The notes under the pieces are model-generated. The model ran no database searches and had not been told where the DNA came from. It saw nothing but the letters and a program-made list of their open reading frames with translations. This document shows positions 46,301-57,935 of a stretch of DNA of 64,000 nt, piece by piece (position 1 is the stretch's first letter; every line of letters starts with the position of its first letter). The stretch is from Microglena sp. YARC (taxonomy: Eukaryota > Chlorophyta > Chlorophyceae > Chlamydomonadales > Chlamydomonadaceae). The DNA lies in the NCBI GenBank assembly GCA_022414725.1, contig CM039465.1, forward strand, positions 2,650,039 through 2,714,038. Direction: 5' to 3'. A program made the position numbers and the translations under genes.

Positions 46301-47950
46301 TAATGCACCATCCATCAAGAGCATACAGACGCTCAAATGGGTACTTGACCCACAGGACCCTGGACTGTAAATAAACATATGAACTTGAGGTGTTAGCAGA
46401 TAAACGAATGATTGGGACTCACAAGCTTGTGGCCCTAATGCACCATCCATCAAGAGCATACAGACGCTCAAATGGAATATGATCCCAGGCACCCCTGGAC
46501 TGTAACAAACATATAAACTCATGATGTTAGCAGCAGATTTTACAAATGATTGGGACTCACAAGCTTGTGGCCCTAATGCACCATCCATCAAGAGCATACA
46601 GACGCTCAAATGGTACTTGACCCCAGACACCCCTGGACTTAATAAACATATGAACTTGAGGTGTTAGCAGATAAACGAAATGATTGCGGACTCACAAGCT
46701 TGTGGCCCTAATGCACCATCCATCAAGAGCATACAGACGCTCAAATGGTACTTGACCCCAGGCACCCCTGGACTGTAATAAACATATGAACTTGAGGTGT
46801 TAGCAGATAAACGAATGATTGGGACTCACAAGCTTGTGGCCCTAATGCACCATCCATCAAGAGCATACAGACGCTCAAATGGTACTTGACCCCAGGCACC
46901 CCTGGACTGTAATAAACATATGAACTTGAGGTGTTAGCAGATAAACGAATGATTGGGACTCACAAGCTTGTGGCCCTAATGCACCATCCATCAAGAGCAT
47001 ACAGACGCTCAAATGGTACTTGACCCCAGGCACCCCTGGACTGTAATAAACATATGAACTTGAGGTGTTAGCAGATAAACGAATGATTGGGACTCACAAG
47101 CTTGTGCCCCTAATGCACCATCCGTCAAGAGCATACAGACGCTCAAATGGAATATGATCCCAGGCACCCCTGGACTGTAACAAACATATAAACTCATGAT
47201 GTCAGCAGATTTACAAATGAATGGGACTCACAAGCTTGTGGCCCTAATGCACCATCCATCAAGAGCATACAGACGCTCAAATGGTACTTGACCCCAGACA
47301 CCCCTGGACTGTAATAAACATATGAACTTGAGGTGTTAGCAGATAAACGAATGATTGGGACTCACAAGCTTGTGCCCTAATTGCACCATCCATCTAAGAG
47401 CATACAGACGCTCAAATGGTACTTGACCCCAGGCACCCCTGGACTGTAATAAACATATGAACTTGAGGTGTTAGCAGATAAACGAATGATTGGGACTCAC
47501 AAGCTTGTGGCCCTAATGCACCATCCATCAAGAGCATACAGACGCTCAAATGGTACTTGACCCCAGGCACCCCTGGACTGTAATAAACATATGAACTTGA
47601 GGTGTTAGCAGATAAACGAATGATTGGGACTCACAAGCTTATGCCCTAATGCACATCCATCAAGAGCATACAGACGCTCAAATGGAATATGATCCCAGGC
47701 ACCCCGGACTGTAACAAACATATTAAACTCATGATGTCAAGCAGATTTACAAATGATTGGGACTCACGAGCTTGTTGGCCCTAATGCACCATCCATCAGG
47801 AGCATACAGACGCTCAAATGGTACTTGACCCCAGACACCCTTCTGGACTGTAATAAACATATGAACTTGAGGTGTTAGGCAGATAAACGAATGATTGGGA
47901 CTCACAAGCTTGTGGCCCTAATGCACCATCCATCAAGAGCATACAGACGC
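43380..47950 (-). repeat. 134-bp array of an exon-like unit, well-preserved part
   Basis: CAGACGCTCAAA recurs every 134 bp (43,516, 43,650, 43,784 and onward). Two unit types (GGTACTTGACCCC with AACTTGAGG; GGAATATGATCCC with AACTCATGA) often alternate, giving a 268-bp higher-order unit. On the minus strand each unit holds a 77-bp segment between acceptor TTTATTACAG or TTTGTTACAG and donor GTGAGT, for example 43,612-43,688, plus about 57 bp. Two frames are open: P-G-V-P-G-V-K-Y-H-L-S-V-C-M-L-L-M-D-G-A-L-G and R-G-A-W-G-Q-V-P-F-E-R-L-Y-A-L-D-G-W-C-I. The second exits in phase 2 and fits the small exon at 43,082-43,111. In some copies (for example at about 43,475 and 44,013) the donor is ATGAGT and so lost. 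Confidence 0.9.
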
Positions 47951-50900
47951 TCAAAATGGTACTTGACCCCCAGGCACCCCTGGACTGTAATAAAACATAT
48001 GAACTTGAGGTGTTAGCAGATAAACGAATGATTGGGACTCACAGCTTGTGCCCTAATGCATTTTCCATCCATCAAGAGGATATACAGACGCTCAAAATGG
48101 TACTTGACCGGCGACCCGCTTTGACTGTAATAAAACAATATTTAACTCATGATGTCAGCAGATTTACAAATGATTGGGACTCCACGAGCTTGTGGCCCTA
48201 ATTGCACCCATCCATCAAATGAGTATACAGACGCTCAAATGGAATATGACCCAGGCTTCCCTGGACTGTAATAAACATATGAAACTTGAGGTGTTAGCAG
48301 ATAAACGAATGATTGGGAACTCACAAGCTTGTTGCCCTAATGCACCATCCATCAAGAGCATACCAGACGCTCAAAAGTACTTGACCCCGACATCCCTGGA
48401 GTGTTAGGCTGTAATAACTTTATAGCTGACTGTGAGGTTTAGCAGATAAAACGAATGATTGGGACTTCACAAGCTTGTGCCCTAATGCACCATCTCAAGA
48501 GCATACAGACGCTCAAATGGTACTCGACCCCAGGCAATCCCCTGACTGTAATAAACATATGAAGCTTGGGTTTAGCAGATAAACGGATGATTGGGACTCA
48601 CAACTTGTGGCCCCTAATGCACCATCCATCAAGGCATACAGACGCTCAAATGGTACTTGACCCCAGGCACCCCTGACTGTAATAAAACATAATATGGATT
48701 GAGGTGTTAGCAGATAAACGAATGATTGGGACTCACAAGCTTCTGCCCTAATGCACCATACCATCAAGAGCATCACAGACGCTCAAATGTACTTGACCCC
48801 AGACACCCCTGGGCTGACTGTAATAAACATATGAACTTGAGTGTTAGCAGATAAACGAATGATATGGGACTTCACAAGCTTGTGCCCAATGCACCACCAT
48901 CAGTAGAGCATACGAGTACGCTCAAATGGGTACGTGAGATCCCAAGCCCCCGGCTGACTGTAATAAACATATGAACTTGAGGTGTTAAGCAAATTAAACG
49001 AATGATTGGACTGGCACAAAGCTTGTGGCCTCCTCATGCACGCTCCATCGAATGAAGCATAGAGGCAGACGATTCCGCATGCAAATGGAATTTGATCCCA
49101 GGCCCCGACATAGGCCCTGACTGTAACAAAGGCATATGAATTCTCACTGAATGTGTATTAGCAGATATTACAATGTATTGGGTACTCACGTGAGCTTTGT
49201 GGGCCTAATGCACCACTATCAGACATGGAGCATCTTAAGCATACAGACGCTCAACGTTATGGTACTTACCCCGACACCCTTTTTACTGTAATAAACATAT
49301 GAATTGAGGTATGCTTAGGAGATAAACGAATGATTGGACTTTTCACAGGAGGCTTTGGGCACTTAAATGCACAATTCGATGCAAGAGCTATACAGCCGCT
49401 GCAAATGGTAGTGTGACACCAGCAGCACGCCTGGCAGTAATAAATAATGAACTTGAGGTGTTGAGATAAGCGATGTGATTGGGACTACAGCGTTGCCCTT
49501 ATATTTTCACATTGCAGTTCTAAGCACATTTACAGAGTCTTCTCATAAATTGTACTGCCCCCAGCCCCTGACTGTAATTTAAACATTGAACTTTGAGGTT
49601 CTTAGTCGATAAACAATTTTGTTTGATGATTGGATCACAAAGCTTTGTGGGCCCCATATGCACAATCCTCAATGAGCAACAGTACGCTCAAATTTGGACT
49701 TGACCCATCACCCTTGACCTAAATAACATATAAACGATTTTTTTTAGCAGTAAATACGAATTATGGACTCTACAAGCTTGTGCCCTAATGCAGCATCCAT
49801 CATATTAGCTACATTACGCTAAATGAATTATTGACCTTCAGTCACCCTTATCTTAACAAAACATTTATAAACTTATGATTTCATTCTTTTTACAAATTTG
49901 TAGATTGTTACTCACACTGTCGTGCTCTTGTCTTATTATTTTCACATCAGCATGTTTCAGCTGTTAAGAGCATACAACTAAAATTGTATCTTACCCCAGC
50001 ACCCTGACCCCTAAATAAATCATTATAATTGATTTAGCAGAATAAAATTCTCATGATTGGACTAAAGCTTTGGCTGCCTCATATTCACTCATCATTGGCA
50101 TACAGACGCTCAAATGGTACTGTGACCCCAGGCACCCCTGATCTTAATTAAAACCATAACTGAGTGTAGCAGAATATAAGCGATTATGATTGGACTCCCA
50201 AGTTGTCCCTAATCCCACCACCATCAAGAGCATAACATGACTCTTCAAATGACTTGACCCCAGGCACCCCTGGGACTGTTACGTTAAACGTGACTTATGT
50301 GATGTCAATATGTTGAGTTACAGTTAATAAACATCCCCACTCTCATTGGACTAACTATAGCAAAGCTTTTAAGCATTGATTTGGGACTATTAATTATCAG
50401 CCATTGAGTGTCCACTCTACTCTGAACTCATTGTGAAACTCATTACGCTCACACGGTACTTACCCAGTCACCCCTGGACTTAATTAAAATATACTAAACT
50501 GTGAGTTTAAATCAATAATCGGTAGTCGTTACAGATCAAAGACAAAATACGAGAGCTGCCTGTATTGGTATATGCGTTGAGCACAGCTTGTACCTAATCC
50601 ACAGCAACATAGTTTAAACAGACAATAACGCTCACTTGTATGCACTGGACTGACACCTCAACCAGCTCCGCAACTGACCTAACTGCATTAATTTGTAGAG
50701 AATCGATTTGTCATGCCCTAGTTTGAAGAGTCTAGACATAAACTGAATAGAGTCTTGCACAGTCGTAGTGGGACGTCGCACAAGTCATGCACTCATCATA
50801 TAGAGCAGATACAGGACGCACAATTAGTTAGTAACTATTCCGAGTTCGACCACCCTGGACTGTTACAAGAATATGCAATGTTATAAATTTGGACATTGTA

Positions 50901-51656
50901 GAGTCGGTAGCTAACATATCAAAGCGCAAGTGCAGCGATTGTGTGAGATGCCTGTTGACGCTATCATATGTGTTTCTTCCGCCTACATGCGATAGACAGC
51001 ACTTCCTACGGCAAAGAGCTCTGCATCCATGCCGCCTTCATCCTTGGTCAAGAACACCCATTAGAAACGCGATCGTTAATAAACCCATAGAACCTGGATA
51101 GTGCGTCTAGAATAAGACTACGACACGAATTCTAGGGAATTATGCATCTTCAAAGCTAATAACTGACAGGCTGCTTGACTCCTATCCATCCCACCAATAG
51201 GCAACAGACTGGCTCATGGGAGCAAACTTGCAAGTGAATATGCTCCAGCTGCACCTCAGCGACTGCTTCAAAACACAAGTACCATAATGCATGATGTCAG
51301 CAAAGATTACGCATAGGGCGACTGCGCAGCGGTTTGTAAAATTGGCGGAGTTGCCGCTAATGCAACACCATACACCGTCAAAAGCATACAGACGGTCAAC
51401 ATACTTGACCCAGCACCCACTGTAATAAACATATGACTGATTTTAGCAATCAACAATGATTGCGACTCACAAGGCTACATACCGTGCCTGGACCCTTGAC
51501 CGCACAACCAAGTCCATCAAGTTAGGTTACCTTGACAGACGGCTCAAGGTGAATATTGGACGGCGCGTGTTGATCCTAACGCGTTGAGCTCGTTTCTAAG
51601 ATTATAACATTTATCTAACTTGATTTAGCCCGAAAACGAATGAGGGACTCAGCAAC
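47951..51656 (-). repeat. 134-bp array, progressively corrupted towards the gap
   Basis: From about 48,000 units gain indels; from 49,000 most positions differ; by 50,500 only words such as CATACAGACG, TGGACTGT and AATAAACATAT survive. A partial unit is still visible at 51,360-51,480. This looks like low-quality sequence at a contig end and not evolved divergence. No gene can be read in it. Confidence 0.8.
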
Positions 51657-52656
51657 NNNNNNNNNNNNNNNNNNNNNNNNNNNNNNNNNNNNNNNNNNNN
51701 NNNNNNNNNNNNNNNNNNNNNNNNNNNNNNNNNNNNNNNNNNNNNNNNNNNNNNNNNNNNNNNNNNNNNNNNNNNNNNNNNNNNNNNNNNNNNNNNNNNN
51801 NNNNNNNNNNNNNNNNNNNNNNNNNNNNNNNNNNNNNNNNNNNNNNNNNNNNNNNNNNNNNNNNNNNNNNNNNNNNNNNNNNNNNNNNNNNNNNNNNNNN
51901 NNNNNNNNNNNNNNNNNNNNNNNNNNNNNNNNNNNNNNNNNNNNNNNNNNNNNNNNNNNNNNNNNNNNNNNNNNNNNNNNNNNNNNNNNNNNNNNNNNNN
52001 NNNNNNNNNNNNNNNNNNNNNNNNNNNNNNNNNNNNNNNNNNNNNNNNNNNNNNNNNNNNNNNNNNNNNNNNNNNNNNNNNNNNNNNNNNNNNNNNNNNN
52101 NNNNNNNNNNNNNNNNNNNNNNNNNNNNNNNNNNNNNNNNNNNNNNNNNNNNNNNNNNNNNNNNNNNNNNNNNNNNNNNNNNNNNNNNNNNNNNNNNNNN
52201 NNNNNNNNNNNNNNNNNNNNNNNNNNNNNNNNNNNNNNNNNNNNNNNNNNNNNNNNNNNNNNNNNNNNNNNNNNNNNNNNNNNNNNNNNNNNNNNNNNNN
52301 NNNNNNNNNNNNNNNNNNNNNNNNNNNNNNNNNNNNNNNNNNNNNNNNNNNNNNNNNNNNNNNNNNNNNNNNNNNNNNNNNNNNNNNNNNNNNNNNNNNN
52401 NNNNNNNNNNNNNNNNNNNNNNNNNNNNNNNNNNNNNNNNNNNNNNNNNNNNNNNNNNNNNNNNNNNNNNNNNNNNNNNNNNNNNNNNNNNNNNNNNNNN
52501 NNNNNNNNNNNNNNNNNNNNNNNNNNNNNNNNNNNNNNNNNNNNNNNNNNNNNNNNNNNNNNNNNNNNNNNNNNNNNNNNNNNNNNNNNNNNNNNNNNNN
52601 NNNNNNNNNNNNNNNNNNNNNNNNNNNNNNNNNNNNNNNNNNNNNNNNNNNNNNNN
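51657..52656. other. Assembly gap, 1000 N
   Basis: Exactly 1000 undetermined bases, so probably a placeholder of unknown true size. The 134-bp array runs into its left side and does not resume on its right. Confidence 0.99.
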
Positions 52657-53285
52657 CCAGGGATGGGCTACAGGTACAGGGTGTCGATCGATGCTGCGAG
52701 CTGTCGACCCCCACTTCGCAACGGTGACCTGCGCGCATGCGATTCGGTTTCGACCACAATGTTCGGTCCACAAGCTGCCAGCTAGGCCACATGCTGCCGC
52801 GTTGCAGTTGTTTTGCTGAGTTATGGTAACATACTTCCAAGCCTCGTGGCCAAGCTCAAATTCAGCAACTGCAACTTGCAAGTAAGCATGATGCTTGTGG
52901 TGTATCATAACGGATATACCCATAAGATTCCCCAATCTGGACACACGTTATTCCTCATCAACCACATTTGTTTTTCGGAGCTTTGGTCGGAGGTGTCGAA
53001 ACTGGATGGAAGTTGGGGGCCTTCACAGTTACCATGCGGTTTCGATCCCGGGCTGGCGCATGATGGAAACCCTTGCAGGAGGGGGCCGGCTCGGCCGACT
53101 GCACATCTCATCGAAGGCGTTCGACCTTCGCAAAGGGGGGTGAGTTGTTGGTGTATTCATACGGGATATACCGTAAGATCCCCAACGGGACAAACACGTT
53201 TCCTCATACACCAACACATTGGTTCTCTCTGATCTTGCGTCGGCCCAAACTCTTTCTCAGCACTCCAACAAACTGATTTCGCTGT
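52657..53285. repeat. About 250-bp direct duplication right of the gap
   Basis: TTGGTGTATTCATACGGGAT with CCGTAAGATCCCCAA at 53,149-53,222 matches a diverged copy at 52,899-52,972. ATGCGGTTTCGATCCCGGGC near 53,033 matches ATGCGATTCGGTTTCGACCA near 52,737. GGTTTCGATCCCGG resembles a Pol III box B, but no box A is evident. The divergence consists mainly of indels, so basecall noise may contribute. Confidence 0.6.
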
Positions 53286-54620
53286 AGCGCCAAGAAAGCA
53301 CAAAGGAAGGGTTTCGCAAGAATACAAATCTCCAACCCCTATGCCTCGTACATAGTAGGAGTAGAACGTTCTAGTAATTAGGGGCTTCCCTTGATAATAA
53401 TAAGCAGGCCCACCAGCACCACATATTTCACGGTCTGGTTGGTTCTTCCGGTATTAGAATCTTTACTACGGACCCGTCGCAATCCCATCGCGGCTCTCCG
53501 AGTCTGTCTAGGTATCTCCACCCCCCTACTGCTGCCATGAATTCCCCGCGGATCGATGAGTTCGAGGGATTACTGATCTTTCTTCCCTGATGGAGACGCG
53601 TCAGTGACGTCGAGGGGAGTCCGTACGCTAGGGTACAATCCTCCCAACACAGACGACACCAATTGTTTCGTCTGAAACAAAATGGGGACAATAGCTTGCG
53701 TTTAGGCAAGCTATCGACATAGGGTGAGTTCCTAGAATCACCTGTTTCTTTTGGGGCTAGGCGTAGCAGCTTCTAGGCAGCTCCTTTCATCCCAACATTG
53801 GCCAACCTGAAGCTAGCTAGTGCGTTCCGAAAGCAGGCATGACAGGCATTCCAATGCAGCTGTAATCTTTGCGCCGACTCAGTAGCTGGCCCTGATGGAG
53901 CTGGGTGGAAGTGCTACGAAACCTAGAAAAATATACAGGCCAGATTATGCTTTACTGCTGCTGCTGTGCTGTTGCTGGTTGCTTATCCTGGCGCTTTATT
54001 AGACTCCAAATGTGCTCGCAGTTGACAAGGTCAAGGGGGACTTAGAGCACCCCAAACGAGCAAGATAAGAATATTAGCCCGGAGATCTGGGCCCTACTGC
54101 CCCTCGCTTGCTCGTCTGGCTTTGTAATATACCGAACGGTAGCCTGCAAAATTTGCCATCGCTAGCGAACTGTAGACGCTGATGTCAGATTCAATAATTG
54201 ACCACCCGCACCCGTGAGAATCGTGGGACCACCCGCGGCCGTCGGGATCGTGGGAATCGAATCCTCCCAGTGGGAGCTTTGTGGCATCTGTCGCGTTGTT
54301 TCGTTTGGCGTTGAAACTCAGTATGCGGCAGTTGGACATCCCGCGTTTGATCCACATGATGAGGTTCGATGTTCGGGCGATAGACTCTTTCTTTCCTATT
54401 AGTAGCCACCGGAAATGTTTTTGCAACGGGTATCTGAGGTGCCAGGGTGTATAAGTTGTTTGTGGGCCTGGTGGTACGGTGGTGGTATTGGTGGTGGTTG
54501 GTAGCCCGAAAAGAAAAACAGTGGGGATTAGCCCAGTAGCTAGCCCAGGAGCTGCCTAGAAGCTGATGCTCGTAGCTGAAAAGAAAAGCCTGCCCCTCAT
54601 ATCGCACCATCTTGTTGCAT
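53286..54620. other. Unique sequence, no gene recognised
   Basis: Non-repetitive sequence of balanced composition. The longest open frames (53,428-53,709 minus; 54,191-54,661 minus) have no family features I recognise and no clear splice context. Confidence 0.5.
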
Positions 54621-54624
54621 TGCA

Positions 54625-54790
54625 CATTTGGGGGTCTTCGGCACTCTTTATCTACACCCATACAGCACCCCTTCCCACCAGAATCACCCTTTCAGCCAAG
54701 CCAACAAATTGGGGGTCTTCCGGCACTCTTTTCTGTTACCCTTACGTCACCCTTCCCACCAGAATGCACCCTTTAGGAAGTCAAATAAAA
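54625..54790. repeat. 81-bp direct repeat, two copies
   Basis: TTGGGGGTCTTC, GGCACTCTTT and CCCTTCCCACCAGAAT recur at 54,630 and 54,711 in the same order. The unit is open in several frames and not recognised. Confidence 0.85.
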
Positions 54791-54862
54791 GCTGTACGAA
54801 GACCCCCCAACATTAGCCAGTGTTAGTGTCTCCAAAAGCACCTGCTGTCCCCCACTGCGCAG

Positions 54863-55036
54863 ATTTCAAGAGCAATGGAAGGGGCAGCCATTCCCACTTC
54901 CTCGCACAATGGCTTCTTCGAGAAGACGAGGTTCCACCACACGTACAACCACAACAACCTAGTTGTGCTCGGAATGCTTGAATTCACACGCCATTGGCCA
55001 ATAGCATGCCTGCTAGGTCTACACCATGTCAAAATG
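54863..55036 (+). CDS. Putative plus-strand exon, unknown protein
   Basis: 174 bp between acceptor CCCCCACTGCGCAG and donor GTGAGTGAG. In phase 0 it is open for 58 codons, including S-H-N-G-F-F-E-K-T-R-F-H-H-T-Y-N-H-N-N. A diverged copy of its 3' half (TGTTGTGC, TTGAATTCACGCGCAATGGCCAA) lies at about 55,258-55,345. The other two frames are open for part of the length, so the true frame is uncertain. I do not recognise the family. Confidence 0.4.
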
Positions 55037-55039
55037 GTG

Positions 55040-55690
55040 AGTGAGTAATCAGGAAGGAGATGCATTATTTTCAGTACCATCCGAGTGTGTGACTGTTTTG
55101 TAATTCGAAGGGTGTTGTGTGTGTAAGCTGCGTCATAAATTTCAGTTAGCATCCAAAGTGTGTGGCTGTGTTTGTATTCGAAGAGGGTGGTGGGGGTGGG
55201 GTGGGTGGGGTGGGGGTGGTGAGCGGGCAGATCCACTAAATTTGACCAATGTGCACATCCGCCAACAGCCTGTTGTGCCCGGGATGCCCTTGAATTCACG
55301 CGCAATGGCCAACAGCTGCCTGCTTAGATTACCCATGCAACAAATTGGTGCAAGATCATGTTCAACAGCAGAGACTCAAAATTGAAATGTGAATAGAGGT
55401 GGGAGGGATCAGGAGGGGAGCTTGCTTCATTATTTTCAGTGGCTTCCGATTGTTTACTGTCTTGCTATTTGAAGGGGAGGGGGGGGGGAAGTTAGATCCA
55501 CTAAAATTTGTGAAATGTTTGAATTTTGAATTGAAGGCGGGAGGGGGAGGAGGAAGGGTATGATTCCACTTAAAAGTGAAATATTGAATTGAATTTTGAA
55601 AAAGGGGGGGGGGCCAGGATCCACTAAAATTGGAAAAATAATCATTAGTGGTGGGAGGGGGGGCTGAGATGCTGAGTTGGTAAAGATGTT
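55040..55690. repeat. Degenerate tandem segments with G-rich and A-rich parts
   Basis: TTTTCAGT..C.TCCGA.TGT, ATTCGAAGGG/ATTTGAAGGGG and GATCCACTAAA words recur at roughly 100-150 bp (about 55,070, 55,145, 55,433 and 55,500). The diverged partial copy of the preceding exon lies inside. Confidence 0.6.
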
Positions 55691-56046
55691 CTCATTCCAT
55701 TCTTTGCACAGGGGCTTCTCTGTCCCTATGAACATCCCCATACTACGGTCAAATCCCCAACCACATTGCTTCAATAGTTTGGGAATCCACAGGCTTCCGC
55801 TTCAACTCTACCCCCTTGCACAGAAGCTCCTCTGTCCCTGTGATCGTCCGTGCACACAGTCAAATTCCCCCCTACGACATCTCAATAGCTTGGAATCCCC
55901 ACCTGACGCTTCAATCTGTCATTTCTTGCACAGGGCTCCTCTGTCCCTATGAACATCCCCTTGTACCATTGTTTCAATAATTTGGATTTCCCTCTACACG
56001 CTCATAGTTTGGGATCCCCCACCCTCTACTCCAACCCCTTACACAG
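55690..56046 (+). repeat. 112-bp array of an acceptor and exon start, three copies plus parent
   Basis: TTGCACAG followed by GGCTTCTCTGTCCC or a variant, then TATGAACATCCCC, recurs with edges at 55,712, 55,824, 55,934 and, as the probable parent, 56,047. Between them are TTTCAATAATTTGG-type intron pieces. The three upstream copies lack the rest of the exon. Confidence 0.75.
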
Positions 56047-56345
56047 GGTTCCTCTGTTCTCATGAACATCCCCATGTACACTCGTTTCAATGAGAAGCTG
56101 GTCAGCCCTGGCGCCAACCTTGGAATGTGCCCTGGTATGTGGATGATGACCTCCCCTTCAAGGCCCCCCTTTATTCCTCCACCCACGAGATGAGCCAGGG
56201 TATGGCCACCACCCAGCCTTCGCTTTATCTTCTATCAAAACGGGGGAGTTTGTTTCTGACATGAAGCGAAAGAGGCTCGGGAGAGGACCGCCATCTTCGG
56301 TTAACAGGCTTCTAGAGGACAAGATCCATGGTGTCGAATTGTTAG
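56047..56345 (+). CDS. Putative plus-strand exon(s), frame uncertain
   Basis: After CCTTACACAG the sequence reads S-S-V-L-M-N-I-P-M-Y-T-R-F-N-E-K-L-V-S-P-G-A-N-L-G-M-C-P. It then continues well only one frame over, as W-Y-V-D-D-D-L-P-F-K-A-P-L-Y-S-S-T-H-E-M, and later as K-T-G-E-F-V-S-D-M-K-R-K-R. Two one-base shifts would join these pieces; given the noisy sequence near the gap, consensus errors are as likely as introns. Protein family not recognised. Confidence 0.4.
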
Positions 56346-56600
56346 TATAAGTTTTTGGGGGGGGGGCGGGGGGGGGGGGGGGGGGGGGGGAAAAGTTTAC
56401 TGTCTGACATGAGGCGCAAGAGGCGCCGGGACAGGACCGCCATCCTTAGGTTAACAGGACTTTCTAGAGAAACGATCCATGGGCAAGTAAGCATTAGTTT
56501 TTTTTTTGTTTTAGGGAGTGGTGGGGGCGGGGTGAGAGTTTGTCTGACATAGGACGCAAGAGGCTCCGAGAGTACCGCCATCCTTAGCGTTAAAACAGGC
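56258..56600 (+). repeat. About 140-bp tandem copies of an SDMRRKR exon-like segment
   Basis: TCTGACATGA(A/G)GCG.AAGAGG recurs at about 56,265, 56,404 and 56,541. The middle copy is open as S-D-M-R-R-K-R-R-R-D-R-T-A-I-L-R-L-T-G-L-S-R-E-T-I-H-G-Q and ends at the donor GTAAGC. G runs (56,357-56,390) lie between copies. The third copy is corrupted. Confidence 0.65.
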
Positions 56601-56604
56601 TGTC

Positions 56605-57650
56605 TGGGACTACAGTCACCATATCTCCCACACAGTCCACATATCTCCACCACAGTCAACCATAGTTCTCCACACCGTCAACCATATCTCCACACAGTCA
56701 ACCATATCTCCTAAAAGTCAACCATATCTCCTAAAAGTCAACCATATCTCCACACAGTCAACCATATCTCCACACAGTCAACCATATCTCCACACAGTCA
56801 ACCATATCTCCACACAGTCAACCATATCTCCTCACAGTCAACCATATCTCCACACAGTCAACCATATCCCACACAGTCAACCATATCTCCACACAGTCAA
56901 CCATATCTCCACCACATGTCAACCATATCTCCACACGTAACCATATCTCCTCACAGTCAACATAATCTCCACACAGTCAACCATATCTCCTCACAGTCAA
57001 CCATATCTCCTCACAGTCAACCATATCTCCTCACAGTCAACCATATCTCCTCACAGCCAATCACTTCTCCTCACAGTCAACCATATCTCCTCACAGTCAA
57101 CCATATCTCCTCACAGTCAACCACATCTCCTCACAGTCAACCATATCTCCTCACAGTCAACCTCATGTCCTCACAGTCAACCATATCTCCTTACAGTCAA
57201 CCATATCTCCTCACAGTCAACCACATCTCCACACAGTCAACCATATCTCCACACAGTCAACCAATCCTCCAACAGTCAACCATATCTCCACACAGGTCAA
57301 CCATATCTTTCCACACAGCAACCATATCTCCATCACAGTCAACCTAATCTCCTCCCCCGGGCCACACAGTCAACCATATCTCCTCACAGGTTCAACCACA
57401 ATCTCCTCACACGTCAACCATATGCTCCTCACCAGTCAACCATATCTCCTTCACAGTCCAACCACATCTCCTCACAGTCAACCATATCTCCTCACAGTCA
57501 AACCTCATGTCCTCACAGTAACCTATTCTCCTTTTACAGTCAACCATATCTCCTCACAGTCAACCATAATCTCCTCACAGTTAACCGTAACCCTCACAGT
57601 CAACTATCTCTCCTCAACCGTCAGCCACATGTCAGCCACCACCGTCCACT
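56605..57650. repeat. 20-bp minisatellite CAGTCAACCATATCTCCACA, about 50 copies
   Basis: Units are 20 bp, with CTCCACACAG and CTCCTCACAG variants forming two zones (left and right of about 56,990), and more indels after 57,240. CTCCTCACAG is acceptor-like on plus. It sits just before a real-looking acceptor at 57,654-57,663. Confidence 0.95.
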
Positions 57651-57663
57651 GAACGCCCTGCAG

Positions 57664-57768
57664 GATGTGGGAAGTCCTCAAGGTGGGTCAAGCAACTCTA
57701 CAGCAGTCCATGTAGAGCGCACTTTGGTCAGTGGATGTCTGTCCAAAGCCCTGGTAGCCATGGTCTGA
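57664..57768 (+). CDS. Putative terminal exon of the plus-strand gene
   Basis: After acceptor GAACGCCCTGCAG, 34 codons run to TGA: D-V-G-S-P-Q-G-G-S-S-N-S-T-A, then V-H-V-E-R-T-L-V-S-G-C-L-S-K-A-L-V-A-M-V. The 20-bp minisatellite fills the intron before it. A TGTAA signal follows 160 bp later. No family is recognised, and linkage to the exon-like segments at 54.9-56.6 kb is inferred from strand and order. Confidence 0.45.
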   Translation, partial: DVGSPQGGSSNSTAVHVERTLVSGCLSKALVAMV

Positions 57769-57930
57769 ATCACGCGGCATTGGGCCTGATAGGCTCTATG
57801 ATGCTGTTGCATGATGAAGCGCAACTGCACTGTAGTCGGTACATGAACACTACTGATCACCGATGGCACCCATGGTTTTCAATTCACAATGCATTTTGCC
57901 TGCCAAGATTCAAAGCATCTGGCACGGGTC

Positions 57931-57935
57931 TGTAA
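57931..57935 (+). terminator. TGTAA polyadenylation signal candidate
   Basis: TGTAA is the usual poly(A) signal of volvocine green algae. It lies 160 bp after the putative terminal TGA. The pentamer is common by chance, so its position is the only support. Confidence 0.35.

Noticed and set aside
51611..52944. Frames of 381-431 codons across the gap
   Set aside because: They consist almost entirely of N and have no sequence support.
53149..53222. LTR of a retrotransposon
   Set aside because: The duplicated segment starts with TG-like sequence, but I found no primer-binding site, polypurine tract or gag-pol remnant between or beside the copies.
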